DNA from: Lysobacteraceae bacterium SCN 69-320
GTDB taxonomy: Bacteria; Pseudomonadota; Gammaproteobacteria; Xanthomonadales; Rhodanobacteraceae
Length of the DNA stretch: 64,000 nucleotides
Reading direction: 5' to 3'
NCBI GenBank assembly: GCA_001725155.1
Contig: MEFP01000030.1
Span: 1-64,000 of the forward strand
A program made the translations under genes and the position numbers. Positions 1 to 8,473 of the stretch are shown piece after piece. The notes below the pieces were generated by a model. It made no database searches and was not told where the DNA came from. It worked only from the letters and a program-made list of their open reading frames with translations. Position 1 is the first letter of the stretch. Every line of letters starts with the position of its first letter.

Positions 1-57
1 CCACTCCTCCAGAGCAGCCCCTCCGCCATCAGCTTCCGCCTCAGCGAAGGGGCGCGA

Positions 58-85
58 ACTCTAACACCGCTTTTCCGTTTGGCAA
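58..85 (-). promoter_or_regulatory. Probable leftward promoter at the window edge
   Basis: Read on the minus strand there is a -35-like TTGCCA, a 16-bp spacer and a -10-like TAGAGT. About 30 nt downstream an ATG (27-29) follows a purine-rich GCGGAAG and begins M-A-E-G-L-L-W-R-S before leaving the window. This suggests a leftward gene that starts here and is almost entirely missing. I do not recognise it. The rest of 86-212 holds only a C10 tract and an ACATG-AC-ATGT-like dyad. Confidence 0.35.
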
Positions 86-212
86 GTACCCAGAGCGAAA
101 AAAGTTCAGCTCGCTGCCGCGCCCCCCCCCTTACATGACATGTGTTGTGTTGAAGCGGTGCATGCCGACGAATGGCTGAGCCAGACACCGCCAGACTGCA
201 AACGCAGTCCGA

Positions 213-596
213 GTGGCGAAAAATCCCTATGCTAGGATCGGCCAACGCTTTCCGACGGTGAACACCATGGGTGAACTGTACGACGATCGCCGCCAAGAGC
301 CGCGCTACGCCACATCCGGCATCTACTATGTCGAGTCGATCGGCCGCGGTACGCCAGGGCGGATTCTCGATCTGTCCGTGAATGGCGCGATGCTCGAGCA
401 GGTCGACGGTCAGCCGATCACCGAAGGCACCCGCGTCAATATCGTGCTGAGTTTTTCCGGCCAGCCCGAATTCGTCGCCGACGCCCTGATCCAGCACATC
501 GTCAATGGCCGCATCGGCATCGAGTTCTACGACATGTCGCCGGAGCACTTCACTACGCTGGCCACCTTGATCGACCAGCACCAGCGTTCGCGCTGA
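213..596 (+). CDS. PilZ-domain protein (putative c-di-GMP receptor)
   Basis: A small single-domain PilZ protein of 127 aa if it starts at GTG 213. It carries both halves of the c-di-GMP-binding signature: an Arg-rich RRQEPR stretch near residues 26-31 and D-L-S-V-N-G (the D/N-x-S-x-x-G motif) about 25 residues later, followed by the expected beta-barrel pattern. Such proteins change partner activity (motility, pili, exopolysaccharide) when they bind c-di-GMP. The start is uncertain: neither GTG 213 nor ATG 267 has a good ribosome site, and 267 puts the Arg motif right at the N-terminus, as in many PilZ proteins. The family is clear; the process controlled is not shown by the neighbours. Confidence 0.85.
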   Translation: MAKNPYARIGQRFPTVNTMGELYDDRRQEPRYATSGIYYVESIGRGTPGRILDLSVNGAMLEQVDGQPITEGTRVNIVLSFSGQPEFVADALIQHIVNGRIGIEFYDMSPEHFTTLATLIDQHQRSR

Positions 597-638
597 CGCC
601 GCCACCTCTCACCAAATCACAGCAGGGAATTTTCCGTC

Positions 639-1076
639 ATGTTTCATCGCACTCTGCGGACGCTGGCCGCACTGGGTCTGATCGCCTGTTCCGCTGCGGC
701 CAATGCCCAGGCCATCTCGTATGTCGTGCTCAAGGGCAAGACCTTCTATGTCGAGCTCGCCGAAAACGACGAGCAGCATATGCGCGGCCTGATGTTCCGC
801 GAGCAGATGGCGGCCGACCGCGGCATGTTCTTCATCTTCCGCGACGAGTACATGCAGGCGTTCTGGATGAAGAACACACTGATTCCGCTGGACATGCTCT
901 ATGTCGACAAGAGCTTCCATGTCGTGTCGGTGCAGAGCAACGTGCCGCCGTGCAAAGCCGATCCGTGTCCGTCCTATCCGAGCAGCGGTCCTGCCAAGTA
1001 TGTGCTGGAGCTCAACGGCGGCACGGCCGACAAGCTCGGCGTCAAACCGGGCGACGTGCTGGAGTTCCACCGCTGA
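639..1076 (+). CDS. Exported DUF192 family protein
   Basis: 145 aa. Residues 1-24 are a Sec signal peptide (R-T-L-R-T then a Leu/Ala core, likely cut after A-N-A-Q-A). The mature part has the DUF192 hallmarks: an R-G-L-M-F-R segment near residue 50, a W-M-K-N-T-x-I-P-L-D-M-L-Y-V-D core near 77-91, and a C-terminal G-V-K-P-G-D-V-L-E-F. The family forms a small beta-barrel of unknown biochemical role, found in periplasmic or secreted form in many proteobacteria. A perfect GC hairpin starts 7 nt after the stop. Family assignment is firm; function is unknown. Confidence 0.9.
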   Translation: MFHRTLRTLAALGLIACSAAANAQAISYVVLKGKTFYVELAENDEQHMRGLMFREQMAADRGMFFIFRDEYMQAFWMKNTLIPLDMLYVDKSFHVVSVQSNVPPCKADPCPSYPSSGPAKYVLELNGGTADKLGVKPGDVLEFHR

Positions 1077-1216
1077 TCCGCCGCGGCCAGCGCGTCCGGC
1101 GCTGGCCGCTCCAGCGCGTGATGGCAGGGCAGGCCGACCTGATACGGAACCAGCTTCAGCGGCGCCGTCTGCGGATTGCGGAAGTCGTCGTCGGACCAGG
1201 GCACGAACTGTTTCAT
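974..1216 (-). CDS. Possible small antisense-overlapping gene, unknown function
   Basis: An 80-aa minus-strand frame starts at ATG 1216 with M-K-Q-F-V-P-W-S-D-D-D-F and continues P-L-K-L-V-P-Y-Q-V-G-L-P. The first ~35 residues have a composition normal for a real soluble protein, unlike the Arg/Ala-rich shadow frames of this genome. The second half is low-complexity Ser/Pro/Ala and runs over the last ~100 nt of the DUF192 gene on the other strand. There is no convincing ribosome site. It fills most of the otherwise empty 300-nt gap between the DUF192 and SirB1 genes. I have no family for it. Confidence 0.3.
   Translation of the reverse strand: MKQFVPWSDDDFRNPQTAPLKLVPYQVGLPCHHALERPAPDALAAADQRWNSSTSPGLTPSLSAVPPLSSSTYLAGPLLG
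1083..1109. terminator. GC hairpin without T-tract after the DUF192 gene
   Basis: A perfect 11-bp stem (GCGGCCAGCGC / GCGCTGGCCGC) with a 5-nt loop begins 7 nt downstream of the stop codon at 1076. No T run follows. It is probably a transcript 3'-end or stabilising hairpin. Confidence 0.5.
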
Positions 1217-1375
1217 TGTGGGGCCTGCAGCCATTGGCATCCGGCTTGGATGCAGAGGTATTAGGCAACCACCCTGTGCCGCGCCTCTGTCCTGGAAATG
1301 GCGCAATCGTGACAGGCGCGCTGGCACCGATCACCGCATCGGTTACCATCCGGAGCAAGCTGCCGGAGACGCCGA

Positions 1376-2206
1376 ATGAATGATCCCTGGCTAGGCCTGC
1401 AACACGCCGTCGATCACGAGATTTCCCTGCTTTCGGCAGCGCTGCTCGTCGCGAAGGACGAGTATCCGACCTTGGCCTGCAGCGACTACGAACGGCGCGT
1501 GGACGAGTACGCCAGCCGTCTCTCGGCAGAACTTCCGCTCAATGCCACCGATACGCAGCGACTGAGCCGCCTCAACGCTTTCCTGTTCGAAGAGCTCGGC
1601 TTCGCGGGCGACGAACGCAACTATTTCGACCCACGTAACAGCTATCTCAACGAGGTGCTGGACCGGCGCCTGGGCAATCCGATCTCGCTGGCCATCGTGC
1701 AGATCACCTTGGCCCAGCGCCTGGGGCTGCCGCTGGAAGGCGTGTCGTTTCCGGGACATTTCCTCGTGCGCATGCCGCTGGACGACGGCATCGTCGTGCT
1801 CGATCCGTTCCATCGCGGCCGCACCCTGGACCTGCCGGAGCTGCGCCGGCGCGCACGCAGCGAGCTGTCGGCACGCGACATTGACGACCAGCGCCTCGCT
1901 CACCTGCTGGAACCGGCCAGCCATCGGGCCATCGTTGCACGCATGCTGCGCAACCTGCGACTGGGGTATGTCGAGAACGACGCCTGGGACAAGGCGCTGC
2001 GCTGCACCGACCGACTCGTCACCTTGGACCCGTTCGACATCGTCGAATGGCGCGAGCGCGGCAACCTGTATCTGAAGCTGGGCCACCACCGCGCCGCACG
2101 CGAGGACTTCAAGCGCTATCTCGCGCTGGCCCCTCAGGCCGAGGACGCCGACCGGGTCATGAGCCAGCTGATCGTCTGCACGACCCAGGCCGGCCGTCTT
2201 CACTGA
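1376..2206 (+). CDS. SirB1 family protein (transglutaminase-like core plus TPR)
   Basis: 276 aa. The N-terminal two thirds match the SirB1/transglutaminase-like fold, including N-S-Y-L-N-E-V-L-x-R-R-L-G-N-P-I-S-L near residues 87-104, then G-V-S-F-P-G-H-F-L-V-R and a D-P-F-H-R-G loop. The C-terminal ~90 residues form TPR-like helices ending in the repeat E-W-R-E-R-G-N-L-Y-L-K-L-G. Family members are cytoplasmic. The transglutaminase catalytic Cys is absent at the usual position, so a scaffold or binding role is more likely than catalysis. It stands alone between an empty region and the convergent rubredoxin gene. Confidence 0.88.
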   Translation: MNDPWLGLQHAVDHEISLLSAALLVAKDEYPTLACSDYERRVDEYASRLSAELPLNATDTQRLSRLNAFLFEELGFAGDERNYFDPRNSYLNEVLDRRLGNPISLAIVQITLAQRLGLPLEGVSFPGHFLVRMPLDDGIVVLDPFHRGRTLDLPELRRRARSELSARDIDDQRLAHLLEPASHRAIVARMLRNLRLGYVENDAWDKALRCTDRLVTLDPFDIVEWRERGNLYLKLGHHRAAREDFKRYLALAPQAEDADRVMSQLIVCTTQAGRLH

Positions 2207-2275
2207 TACCGCCCGGAACGGCTGCCCCGGCAGAACCGATTCCGGCCCGAAACGAAAACCGCAGTCCGGCTGGTT

Positions 2276-2476
2276 TCAGCCGACCTCGACCATTTCGAAA
2301 TCCGACTTGGTGACGCCGCAGTCGGGACAGGTCCAGGTGTCCGGCACATCATCCCAGCGCGTGCCCGGTTCGATGCCGTCCTGCGGCCAGCCTTCCGCTT
2401 CGTGGTAGAGGAAGCCGCAGACGACGCACATGAAGGTGCGGAACGGTGCGTCGGTACCGGGAGCAGCTGCGGACAT
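2276..2476 (-). CDS. rubA: Rubredoxin
   Basis: A small one-iron electron carrier. The two iron-binding knuckles are clear: C-V-V-C-G-F-L-Y near the N-terminus and C-P-D-C-G-V about 30 residues later, with the conserved E-G-W-P[17 protein letters not shown] between them. I place the start at ATG 2476, giving 66 aa with a short Ala/Gly/Pro N-tail. A longer version from ATG 2509 (77 aa) and a minimal one (51 aa) are possible, since none has a strong ribosome site. It is transcribed away from thiE, about 100 bp apart. Rubredoxins serve alkane hydroxylases or oxygen-detoxifying reductases; no such partner is nearby. Confidence 0.93.
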   Translation of the reverse strand: MSAAAPGTDAPFRTFMCVVCGFLYHEAEGWPQDGIEPGTRWDDVPDTWTCPDCGVTKSDFEMVEVG

Positions 2477-2584
2477 GGCGGGCGTAGGCCTCGGGAAAAG
2501 GGTGCGCATTGTCGCAGCGCAGCGCGCCTGGCTTCAAATCGGCCAGAATGGCCGGCCTCCTTTCCCGCCAGTACCGCCACGATC

Positions 2585-3226
2585 ATGCGACATCCCCTGC
2601 TGCCGGCACCGGGCCTCTATGCGATCACCGACGGCCCGCGCGAGGACCTGCTCGCCGCCGCCGCAGCAGCGCTGGAAGGCGGCGCGGTGCTGCTGCAATA
2701 CCGCGACAAGACTGTCGATGCGCAGCGCCGCCTGCGCGAGGCACGCGCACTGGCAGGACTTTGCGCCGAAGCCGGCGTGCTGTTCATCGTCAACGACGAC
2801 GTCGAGCTCGCCCTGGCCTGCGGCGCCCGCGCCGTGCATCTGGGCGCCGACGACGGCGACATCGCCGCGGCACGCCGCCGCCTCGGCGCCGACGCGGTCA
2901 TCGGCGTGTCCTGCTACGACGACCTCGATCGCGCACGCCGCCTCGCCGCCGCGGGCGCGGACTATCTCGCGTTCGGCGCGTTTTATCCGTCGCCGACCAA
3001 GCCGCTCGCGCACCGCGCCGATCCCGGGCTGCTGTCCGCCAGCGCCGCGCTCGGCCTGCCGCGCGTGGCAATCGGCGGCATCAGGCCCGACAATGCCGCA
3101 CCGCTGATCGAGGCCGGCGCCGACTATCTCGCCGTCATCAGCGAAGTCTTCGGCCAGACCGACGTCAGCGCCGCGGCGCGCCGCTTTGCCGCTCTTTTTC
3201 CCGCATTCCGGAATCCTTCTGCATGA
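2585..3226 (+). CDS. thiE: Thiamine-phosphate synthase
   Basis: 213 aa. It condenses hydroxymethylpyrimidine diphosphate with the thiazole phosphate to give thiamine phosphate. TIM-barrel landmarks are present: L-Y-A-I-T-D near the start, L-L-Q-Y-R-D-K (about 36-42), I-V-N-D-D (about 67-71), V-H-L-G-A-D-D, then G-V-S-C-Y, where most homologues read G-x-S-C/T-H, and [11 protein letters not shown]. The start ATG 2585 was chosen because the conserved sequence begins immediately after it; the frame stays open upstream without homology. The stop overlaps the hemL start as ATGA, implying translational coupling. thiC, acting upstream in the same pathway, lies 17 kb away under a TPP riboswitch. Confidence 0.93.
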   Translation: MRHPLLPAPGLYAITDGPREDLLAAAAAALEGGAVLLQYRDKTVDAQRRLREARALAGLCAEAGVLFIVNDDVELALACGARAVHLGADDGDIAAARRRLGADAVIGVSCYDDLDRARRLAAAGADYLAFGAFYPSPTKPLAHRADPGLLSASAALGLPRVAIGGIRPDNAAPLIEAGADYLAVISEVFGQTDVSAAARRFAALFPAFRNPSA

Positions 3227-4509
3227 CCAGCAACCACGCTCTGTTCGAACGCGCCCGCCAACTGCTGCCCGGCGGCGTCAACTCTCCGGTGCGCGCCTTC
3301 AAGTCCGTCGGCGGCGAACCGTTCTTCACCGCGCGCGCCGATGGCGCCTGCCTCTGGGACGTGGAAGGCAAGCGCTACATTGACTACGTCGGTTCCTGGG
3401 GACCGATGATCGTCGGCCACAACCATCCCTACGTGCGCGAGGCCGTCGCCCGCGCGATCCAGGACGGCCTGTCCTTCGGCACGCCCTGCCCGGCCGAAGT
3501 CACGATGGCCGAGACGCTGACCAGGCTGCTGCCGTCGGTCGAGATGGTGCGCATGGTCAATTCCGGCACCGAAGCGACGATGGCCGCGATCCGCCTGGCG
3601 CGCGGCTATACCGGCCGCAGCAAGATCGTGAAGTTCGAGGGCTGCTATCACGGCCACGGCGACGCGTTTCTCGTGAAAGCCGGCTCAGGCGCACTGACCT
3701 TTGGCGTGCCGACCTCGCCGGGCGTACCTGCCGGCCTGGCCGACCTGACCCTGACTCTGCCCTACAACGACCTCGCCGCGGCCGAGGCACTGTTTGCCGA
3801 ACACGGCAATGAGATCGCCGGCCTGATCATCGAACCCGTCGCCGGCAACATGAACTGCATACTGCCGCGCGCCGGCTATCTGCAAGGGCTGCGCGAGCTG
3901 TGCACGCGCCATGGCGCGCTGCTGATCTTCGACGAGGTCATGACCGGCTTCCGCGTCGCGCTCGGCGGCGCGCAGGCGCTGTACGGGATCACGCCGGACC
4001 TCAGCACCTTCGGCAAGATCATCGGCGGCGGCATGCCGGTCGGCGCCTACGGCGGACGCCGCGAGATCATGCAGCAGATCGCGCCGGCCGGACCGGTCTA
4101 TCAGGCCGGCACCCTGTCGGGCAATCCGGTCGCGATGGCCGCGGGTCTGGCCATGCTGGAACTGATCCAGACACCGGGCTTCTACGCCGAGATCGACCGC
4201 AAGACGCGCCTGCTGACCGACGGCCTGCAGGCCGTCGCGCTCGAAGCCGGTGTCGCGATGACGACGAACCGCGTCTGCGGCATGTTCGGCGTGTTCTTCA
4301 CCGACCAGATCGTGGAAACCTTCGCCCAGGCCACGGCCTGCGACACCGCACTGTTCAACCGCTTCTTCCACGGAATGCTCCAGCGCGGCGTCTATCTCGC
4401 GCCGTCGGCGTTCGAAGCCGGCTTCCTGTCCAGCGCGCACAACGACGACCTGCTCGGCGAAACCCTGGTCGCCGCGCGCGACGCGCTGCGCGCGGCGCGC
4501 GCCGGCTAA
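3223..4509 (+). CDS. hemL: Glutamate-1-semialdehyde 2,1-aminomutase
   Basis: 428 aa, the normal family length. This PLP enzyme converts glutamate-1-semialdehyde to 5-aminolevulinate in the C5 route to haem. Visible signatures are [13 protein letters not shown] at residues 14-26, [15 protein letters not shown] (about 112-126), [15 protein letters not shown], and [13 protein letters not shown] with the PLP lysine near residue 265. The start overlaps the thiE stop (ATGA), so the two form an operon. The next gene is convergent and only 10 bp away. Confidence 0.97.
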   Translation: MTSNHALFERARQLLPGGVNSPVRAFKSVGGEPFFTARADGACLWDVEGKRYIDYVGSWGPMIVGHNHPYVREAVARAIQDGLSFGTPCPAEVTMAETLTRLLPSVEMVRMVNSGTEATMAAIRLARGYTGRSKIVKFEGCYHGHGDAFLVKAGSGALTFGVPTSPGVPAGLADLTLTLPYNDLAAAEALFAEHGNEIAGLIIEPVAGNMNCILPRAGYLQGLRELCTRHGALLIFDEVMTGFRVALGGAQALYGITPDLSTFGKIIGGGMPVGAYGGRREIMQQIAPAGPVYQAGTLSGNPVAMAAGLAMLELIQTPGFYAEIDRKTRLLTDGLQAVALEAGVAMTTNRVCGMFGVFFTDQIVETFAQATACDTALFNRFFHGMLQRGVYLAPSAFEAGFLSSAHNDDLLGETLVAARDALRAARAG

Positions 4510-4519
4510 GACAGGCGAA

Positions 4520-5791
4520 CTAGGACTTCGCAAACGCCTGCAGCGCCGCCGTCAGGCGCTGCAGGCCGGTCGCGACTTCGTCGTCGCCGATATTCAAGGC
4601 CGGCACCAGGCGCAGAACGTCCGGTCCGGCCTGCAGCAGCAACAGACCGTGTTCGGCGGCGAGATCCAGCGCGGCGCCGGCCTTGCCGCGCCAGGGCTTC
4701 GCCAGTACCGCGCCGAGCATCAGCCCCCGGCCGCGCACCTGCTCGAACAGGCCCAGACTGTCGTTGATCTCGGCCAGACCACGGCGCAGTGCTGCGGCCT
4801 GGCGCGCGACATTGGCCAGCAGTTCCGGCTCGGCCAGCCGGCGCAACGCGACGCGCGCAACGGCCGCAGCCAGCGGATTGCCACCGAAGGTCGTGCCATG
4901 CGCGCCGAACTGCCAGGTTTCCGCCGCGCGCGCGCCGACCAGCATCGCGCCGATCGGAAAGCCCGCACCGAGCGCCTTGGCGATGCACAGGATGTCCGGC
5001 GCGACACCGTCGTTCTGCCAGGCCCAGAGTTTGCCGCTGCGCCCCATGCCACACTGGATCTCGTCATAGACGAGCAGCGCGTCGTGGCGGCCGCACAGTG
5101 CGCGCAGGCCGGCCAGGAAGCCGTCGGCTGCCGGCACGACGCCGCCTTCACCCTGCACCGGCTCGACCAGCACCGCGGCGACGTCGCCGGCAGCCATGGC
5201 CGCTTCGGCCGCGGCCAGGTCGTTGTAGTCGCAGTAGCGGAAGCCGCCGGGCAGCGGCTCGTAACCCTGCTGGTACTTCGGCTGCGCGGTCGCCGTCACG
5301 GCGGCGAGGGTGCGGCCGTGGAAGGAACCGTGGAAGGTCAGGATCACGCGGCGTTCCGGCGGGCGACCGGCGGTCGCAGCCCATTTGCGCACGAGCTTGA
5401 TTGCCGCTTCGTTGGCCTCGGTGCCGGAGTTGCACAGATAGACGCGCTCGGCGAACGCCGACGCGGCGACCAGTTCCTCGGCCAGGCGCAGCGGCGGCTC
5501 GCTGACGAAAACGTTGCTCGTATGCCAGAGCCTGGTCGCCTGGGTCTGCAGCGCGGCGACCAGTTCCGGATCCGCATGCCCGAGCGAATTGACCGCGATG
5601 CCGGCGCTGAAATCAATGTAGTCGCGTCCCTCGCTGTCCCAGACGCGCGAACCCTGGCCGCGCTCGAGCACGATGCGGCGCGGCCGGTAGACCGGCACGT
5701 AGTAGCGGTCGGCAAGCGCGAGCAGCGCGGCGGATTCGGCGGAAACGGACGTAGCGCTCACGGCGGCACCTGAAGGAAACGGAAGCGCCAT
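4520..5791 (-). CDS. argD: Acetylornithine/succinyl-DAP type aminotransferase
   Basis: About 413-423 aa, a class-III PLP aminotransferase. Key motifs are L-C-N-S-G-T-E-A-N-E-A-A-I-K-L (PLP phosphate site), F-H-G-S-F-H-G-R-T, V-E-P-V-Q-G-E-G-G-V, L-V-Y-D-E-I-Q-C-G-M-G-R-S-G and A-K-A-L-G-A-G-F-P-I-G with the catalytic Lys. This pattern fits ArgD/AstC (N-acetylornithine transamination in arginine synthesis or breakdown, often also succinyl-DAP in lysine synthesis). Biosynthetic and catabolic roles cannot be told apart here. ATG 5791 has no ribosome site; GTG 5761 has AGG at a good distance and may be the true start. It is convergent with hemL. Confidence 0.92.
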   Translation of the reverse strand: MALPFPSGAAVSATSVSAESAALLALADRYYVPVYRPRRIVLERGQGSRVWDSEGRDYIDFSAGIAVNSLGHADPELVAALQTQATRLWHTSNVFVSEPPLRLAEELVAASAFAERVYLCNSGTEANEAAIKLVRKWAATAGRPPERRVILTFHGSFHGRTLAAVTATAQPKYQQGYEPLPGGFRYCDYNDLAAAEAAMAAGDVAAVLVEPVQGEGGVVPAADGFLAGLRALCGRHDALLVYDEIQCGMGRSGKLWAWQNDGVAPDILCIAKALGAGFPIGAMLVGARAAETWQFGAHGTTFGGNPLAAAVARVALRRLAEPELLANVARQAAALRRGLAEINDSLGLFEQVRGRGLMLGAVLAKPWRGKAGAALDLAAEHGLLLLQAGPDVLRLVPALNIGDDEVATGLQRLTAALQAFAKS

Positions 5792-5892
5792 TATGCGCAG
5801 GCCTGCGCTGCGCCGCGACGCGACTTTCGCCGTCGTTTTGTATTTTCGGCGATGGCTGCGCACACTCGCGGATTGCTCTCGCGGAGTCCGTC

Positions 5893-7020
5893 ATGCGCTT
5901 GGAAACCCTGGCCGTCCATGCAGGCGGCGAACCCGATGCGGAAACCGGCGCGATCGCGCCGCCGATCCATCTCGCGACGACCTTCCGCCACGGCCCGGCC
6001 GGCGAACGCCAGGCCGGCTTCGAATACGTGCGCGAAGGCAATCCGACCCAGGATCGCCTGGAAACCGCGCTGGCCGCGCTGGAGCAAGGCGCCGCGGCGC
6101 TCGCGTTCGGCTCGGGCATGGCCGCGATGACGGCGCTGCTCGAAAGCCTGCCGGCCGGCAGCACCCTGCTGATTCCGCTGGACTGCTACACCGGGCTGCG
6201 GGTGCTCGCCGAGGAATTCCTGCCGCACAGCGGCATCCGGACGCAGCGCGTCGACATGACCGATTCCGCCGCCGTGGCGGCGGCGCTCGACGCCGGCACC
6301 GGCGCCGATGCGATCTGGCTGGAAACGCCATCGAATCCGCAGCTGCAGGTCACCGACATCGCCGCGATCGCGGCGCTGGCGCGATCGCGCGGCGCGCGCC
6401 TGTTCTGCGACAACACCTTTGCCACGCCGGCGCTGCAGCAGCCGTTGACTTTGGGCGCCGCCGTGGTCATGCATTCCACGACCAAGTATTTCGGCGGCCA
6501 CAGCGACGTCATGGGCGGTGCGCTTGTGTTCGCCCGGCGCGATGACGACTACGAACGGGTCGCGCACCGCCGCCATGTCACCGGCGGCGTGCTCGCGCCG
6601 TTCAACGCCTGGCTGACCCTGCGCGGCTTGCGCTCGCTGCCGGCGCGCATGAGCTGGCATTGTGCGAATGCGCGGCGCATCGCCGATTTCCTCGCCACGC
6701 ACGCGCGCGTCGCCGCAGTGAACTATCCGGGCCTCGCCACGCATGTCGGCCATGCGGTTGCGGCGCGTCAGATGCGCGATTTCGGCGCGATGCTGAGCTT
6801 CCGTGTCGCCGGCGGCCGCGATGCGGCGCTGACCGCGGCCGGCCGTCTGCGGCTGATCCACAACGCGACCAGCCTCGGCGGCTGCGAGACGCTGATCGAG
6901 CACCGCGCCTCGGTCGAAGGCGCGCATCCAACCTCGCCGCAAGACCTGCTGCGGCTGTCGGTCGGCCTGGAACATGTGGACGACCTGATCGCCGACCTCG
7001 CGCAGGCGCTGGACTTCTGA
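5893..7020 (+). CDS. Trans-sulfuration PLP enzyme (cystathionine synthase/lyase family)
   Basis: 375 aa, Cys/Met-metabolism PLP family. Seen: an N-terminal T-L-A-V-H-A-G-G, F-E-Y-V-R-E-G-N-P-T with the active-site Tyr region, A-L-A-F-G-S-G-M-A-A, W-L-E-T-P-S-N-P, D-N-T-F-A-T-P, and H-S-T-T-K-Y-F-G-G-H-S-D-V-M-G-G with the PLP Lys near residue 200. The family covers cystathionine gamma-synthase, beta-lyase and gamma-lyase, which sequence motifs alone separate poorly; metB- or mccB-like is likely. It is monocistronic, with a strong hairpin 6 nt after the stop. Confidence 0.88.
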   Translation: MRLETLAVHAGGEPDAETGAIAPPIHLATTFRHGPAGERQAGFEYVREGNPTQDRLETALAALEQGAAALAFGSGMAAMTALLESLPAGSTLLIPLDCYTGLRVLAEEFLPHSGIRTQRVDMTDSAAVAAALDAGTGADAIWLETPSNPQLQVTDIAAIAALARSRGARLFCDNTFATPALQQPLTLGAAVVMHSTTKYFGGHSDVMGGALVFARRDDDYERVAHRRHVTGGVLAPFNAWLTLRGLRSLPARMSWHCANARRIADFLATHARVAAVNYPGLATHVGHAVAARQMRDFGAMLSFRVAGGRDAALTAAGRLRLIHNATSLGGCETLIEHRASVEGAHPTSPQDLLRLSVGLEHVDDLIADLAQALDF

Positions 7021-7026
7021 CACGCC

Positions 7027-7062
7027 GGCCCGGCGGCGATCACTGGAGATCGCCACCGGGCC
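7027..7062. terminator. GC hairpin after the trans-sulfuration gene
   Basis: Two 7-bp stem blocks (GGCCCGG/CCGGGCC and GGCGATC/GATCGCC) separated by one mismatch, with a 6-nt loop, 6 nt after the stop codon. No T-tract. It lies between convergent genes. Confidence 0.55.
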
Positions 7063-7113
7063 GCAGATGAGCAGTCAGATCGCGCCACGCCGCCGACGCC
7101 GCGACATCGCGCC

Positions 7114-7533
7114 CTACCAGACGCCGACGTTCGGCATCGACAGCCAGGGTTCGCGCGGCGGCAAGGCTGCGCCGTTCTGCAGCAGCTCGATCGAGATCTG
7201 GTCGGGCGAACGCACGAAGGCCATGCGGCCGTCGCGCGGCGGCCGGTTGATGGTCACGCCGTGCCGCTGCAGCCGCTCGCAGGCCGCATAGATGTCGTCG
7301 ACGCCGAAGGCCAGATGGCCGAAGTTGCGCGCGCCGCCATAGTTCTCGTCGTCGTAGTTGAACGTCAGTTCGACTTCGACCTCGGTATTGGCCGGCGCAC
7401 CGAGATAGACCAGGGTGAAACGCCCCTGGGGATAGTCCTTGCGCCGCGTCTCGACAAGGCCCAGCGCGTCGCGAAAGAAGCGCAGGCTGGCATCGAGGTT
7501 GCGCACGCGGACCATGGCATGGAGATAACGCAT
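7114..7533 (-). CDS. VOC-family lyase, glyoxalase I-like
   Basis: 139 aa, the size of bacterial GloA. It begins M-R-Y-L-H-A-M-V-R-V-R-N-L-D, typical of glyoxalase I, with His5 as the first metal ligand. E-L-T-F-N-Y-D, F-G-H-L-A-F-G-V-D-D and I-E-L-L-Q supply the other Glu/His/Glu ligands in family order. The expected reaction is isomerisation of the methylglyoxal-glutathione hemithioacetal to lactoylglutathione in the cytoplasm. A GGAG sits 7 nt before the ATG. It is last in a leftward run of six genes (adk to here). Substitutions relative to E. coli GloA leave substrate choice open. Confidence 0.85.
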   Translation of the reverse strand: MRYLHAMVRVRNLDASLRFFRDALGLVETRRKDYPQGRFTLVYLGAPANTEVEVELTFNYDDENYGGARNFGHLAFGVDDIYAACERLQRHGVTINRPPRDGRMAFVRSPDQISIELLQNGAALPPREPWLSMPNVGVW

Positions 7534-7572
7534 CGTGTGCTCCGCAGTCTTTTCGCCGGCCGAAGCGGCCGC

Positions 7573-8394
7573 TCAGTCGAGAAACAGATCCGGCAGCAGG
7601 GTCGAGCCCGGGCTTACGGCGTAATGGCTGAAATCCTTGACGCCGGCGCGCTTGAGCGCTTCCTCGTCAAGCAGGAACTGGCCGCTGAGCTGGCGCGCGG
7701 GCTGGGTCAGCACCCAGTGCGCCGCATCGGCCATGATCTCGGGCTTGCGGCAGTTCTCCGGCCGCGCCATGCCGCCGAGCATGGCCAGCGCCGCGGTGTC
7801 GATGACCGTGCGCGGCCACAGCGCGTTCACGGCGATGCCGTCCTTGGCCAGTTCCGCGGCCAGACCGAACGCGGCCATGCTCATGCCGTACTTGGACATG
7901 GTGTAGGCAGTGTGGTGCTGGAACCACTTGCTCGAGAGATTGATCGGCGGCGACAGCATCAGCACATGCGGATTCAGCGATTTGCGCAGATGCGGCAGAC
8001 AGGCCTGGGTGCACAGATAACTGCCGCGCACGTTGACCTGATGCATGAGGTCGTAGCGCTTCATCGGCGTGCCGGACAGGCCGGCCAGCCAGATCGCGCT
8101 GGCGTTGTTGACCAGGATGTCGATGCCGCCGAAGCGCTCGACCGCCTGGGCCACGGCGGCCTGCACTTCGCTTTCCTCGCGCACGTCGACCTTCAGCGGC
8201 AGCGCCTTGCCGCCAGCGGCTTCGATTTCCGCGGCAGCGGTATAGATCGTGCCCGGCAGCTTGGGATTGGCGACATTGGATTTCGCCGCGATCACGATGT
8301 TGGCGCCGTCGCGCGCAGCGCGCCTGGCGATGGCCAGGCCTATGCCGCGCGATGCGCCGGTGATGAACAAGGTGCGGCCGTTGAGATGACTCAT
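7573..8394 (-). CDS. Short-chain dehydrogenase/reductase (HSDL2-like)
   Basis: 273 aa, classical SDR. The Rossmann motif T-G-A-S-R-G-I-G is at residues 12-19, N-N-A-S-A near 97-101 and the catalytic Y-x-x-x-K as Y-T-M-S-K near 170. The segments I-V-I-A-A-K-S and L-P-G-T-I-Y-T, and a C-terminal region with L-S-G-Q-F-L-L-D-E-E, are typical of the subgroup resembling human hydroxysteroid dehydrogenase-like protein 2. An NADP(H)-linked alcohol or ketone substrate is expected but not identifiable. It lies 40 bp upstream of the VOC gene and 79 bp downstream of the LON-domain gene on the same strand. Confidence 0.88.
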   Translation of the reverse strand: MSHLNGRTLFITGASRGIGLAIARRAARDGANIVIAAKSNVANPKLPGTIYTAAAEIEAAGGKALPLKVDVREESEVQAAVAQAVERFGGIDILVNNASAIWLAGLSGTPMKRYDLMHQVNVRGSYLCTQACLPHLRKSLNPHVLMLSPPINLSSKWFQHHTAYTMSKYGMSMAAFGLAAELAKDGIAVNALWPRTVIDTAALAMLGGMARPENCRKPEIMADAAHWVLTQPARQLSGQFLLDEEALKRAGVKDFSHYAVSPGSTLLPDLFLD

Positions 8395-8473
8395 CGAATT
8401 TCCAGTCGCGATTCCGGGTGGGCCAGCATCCGCGACTCGCCCGTCGCGGGCAAGAGCTGCAGGACACGATGCA

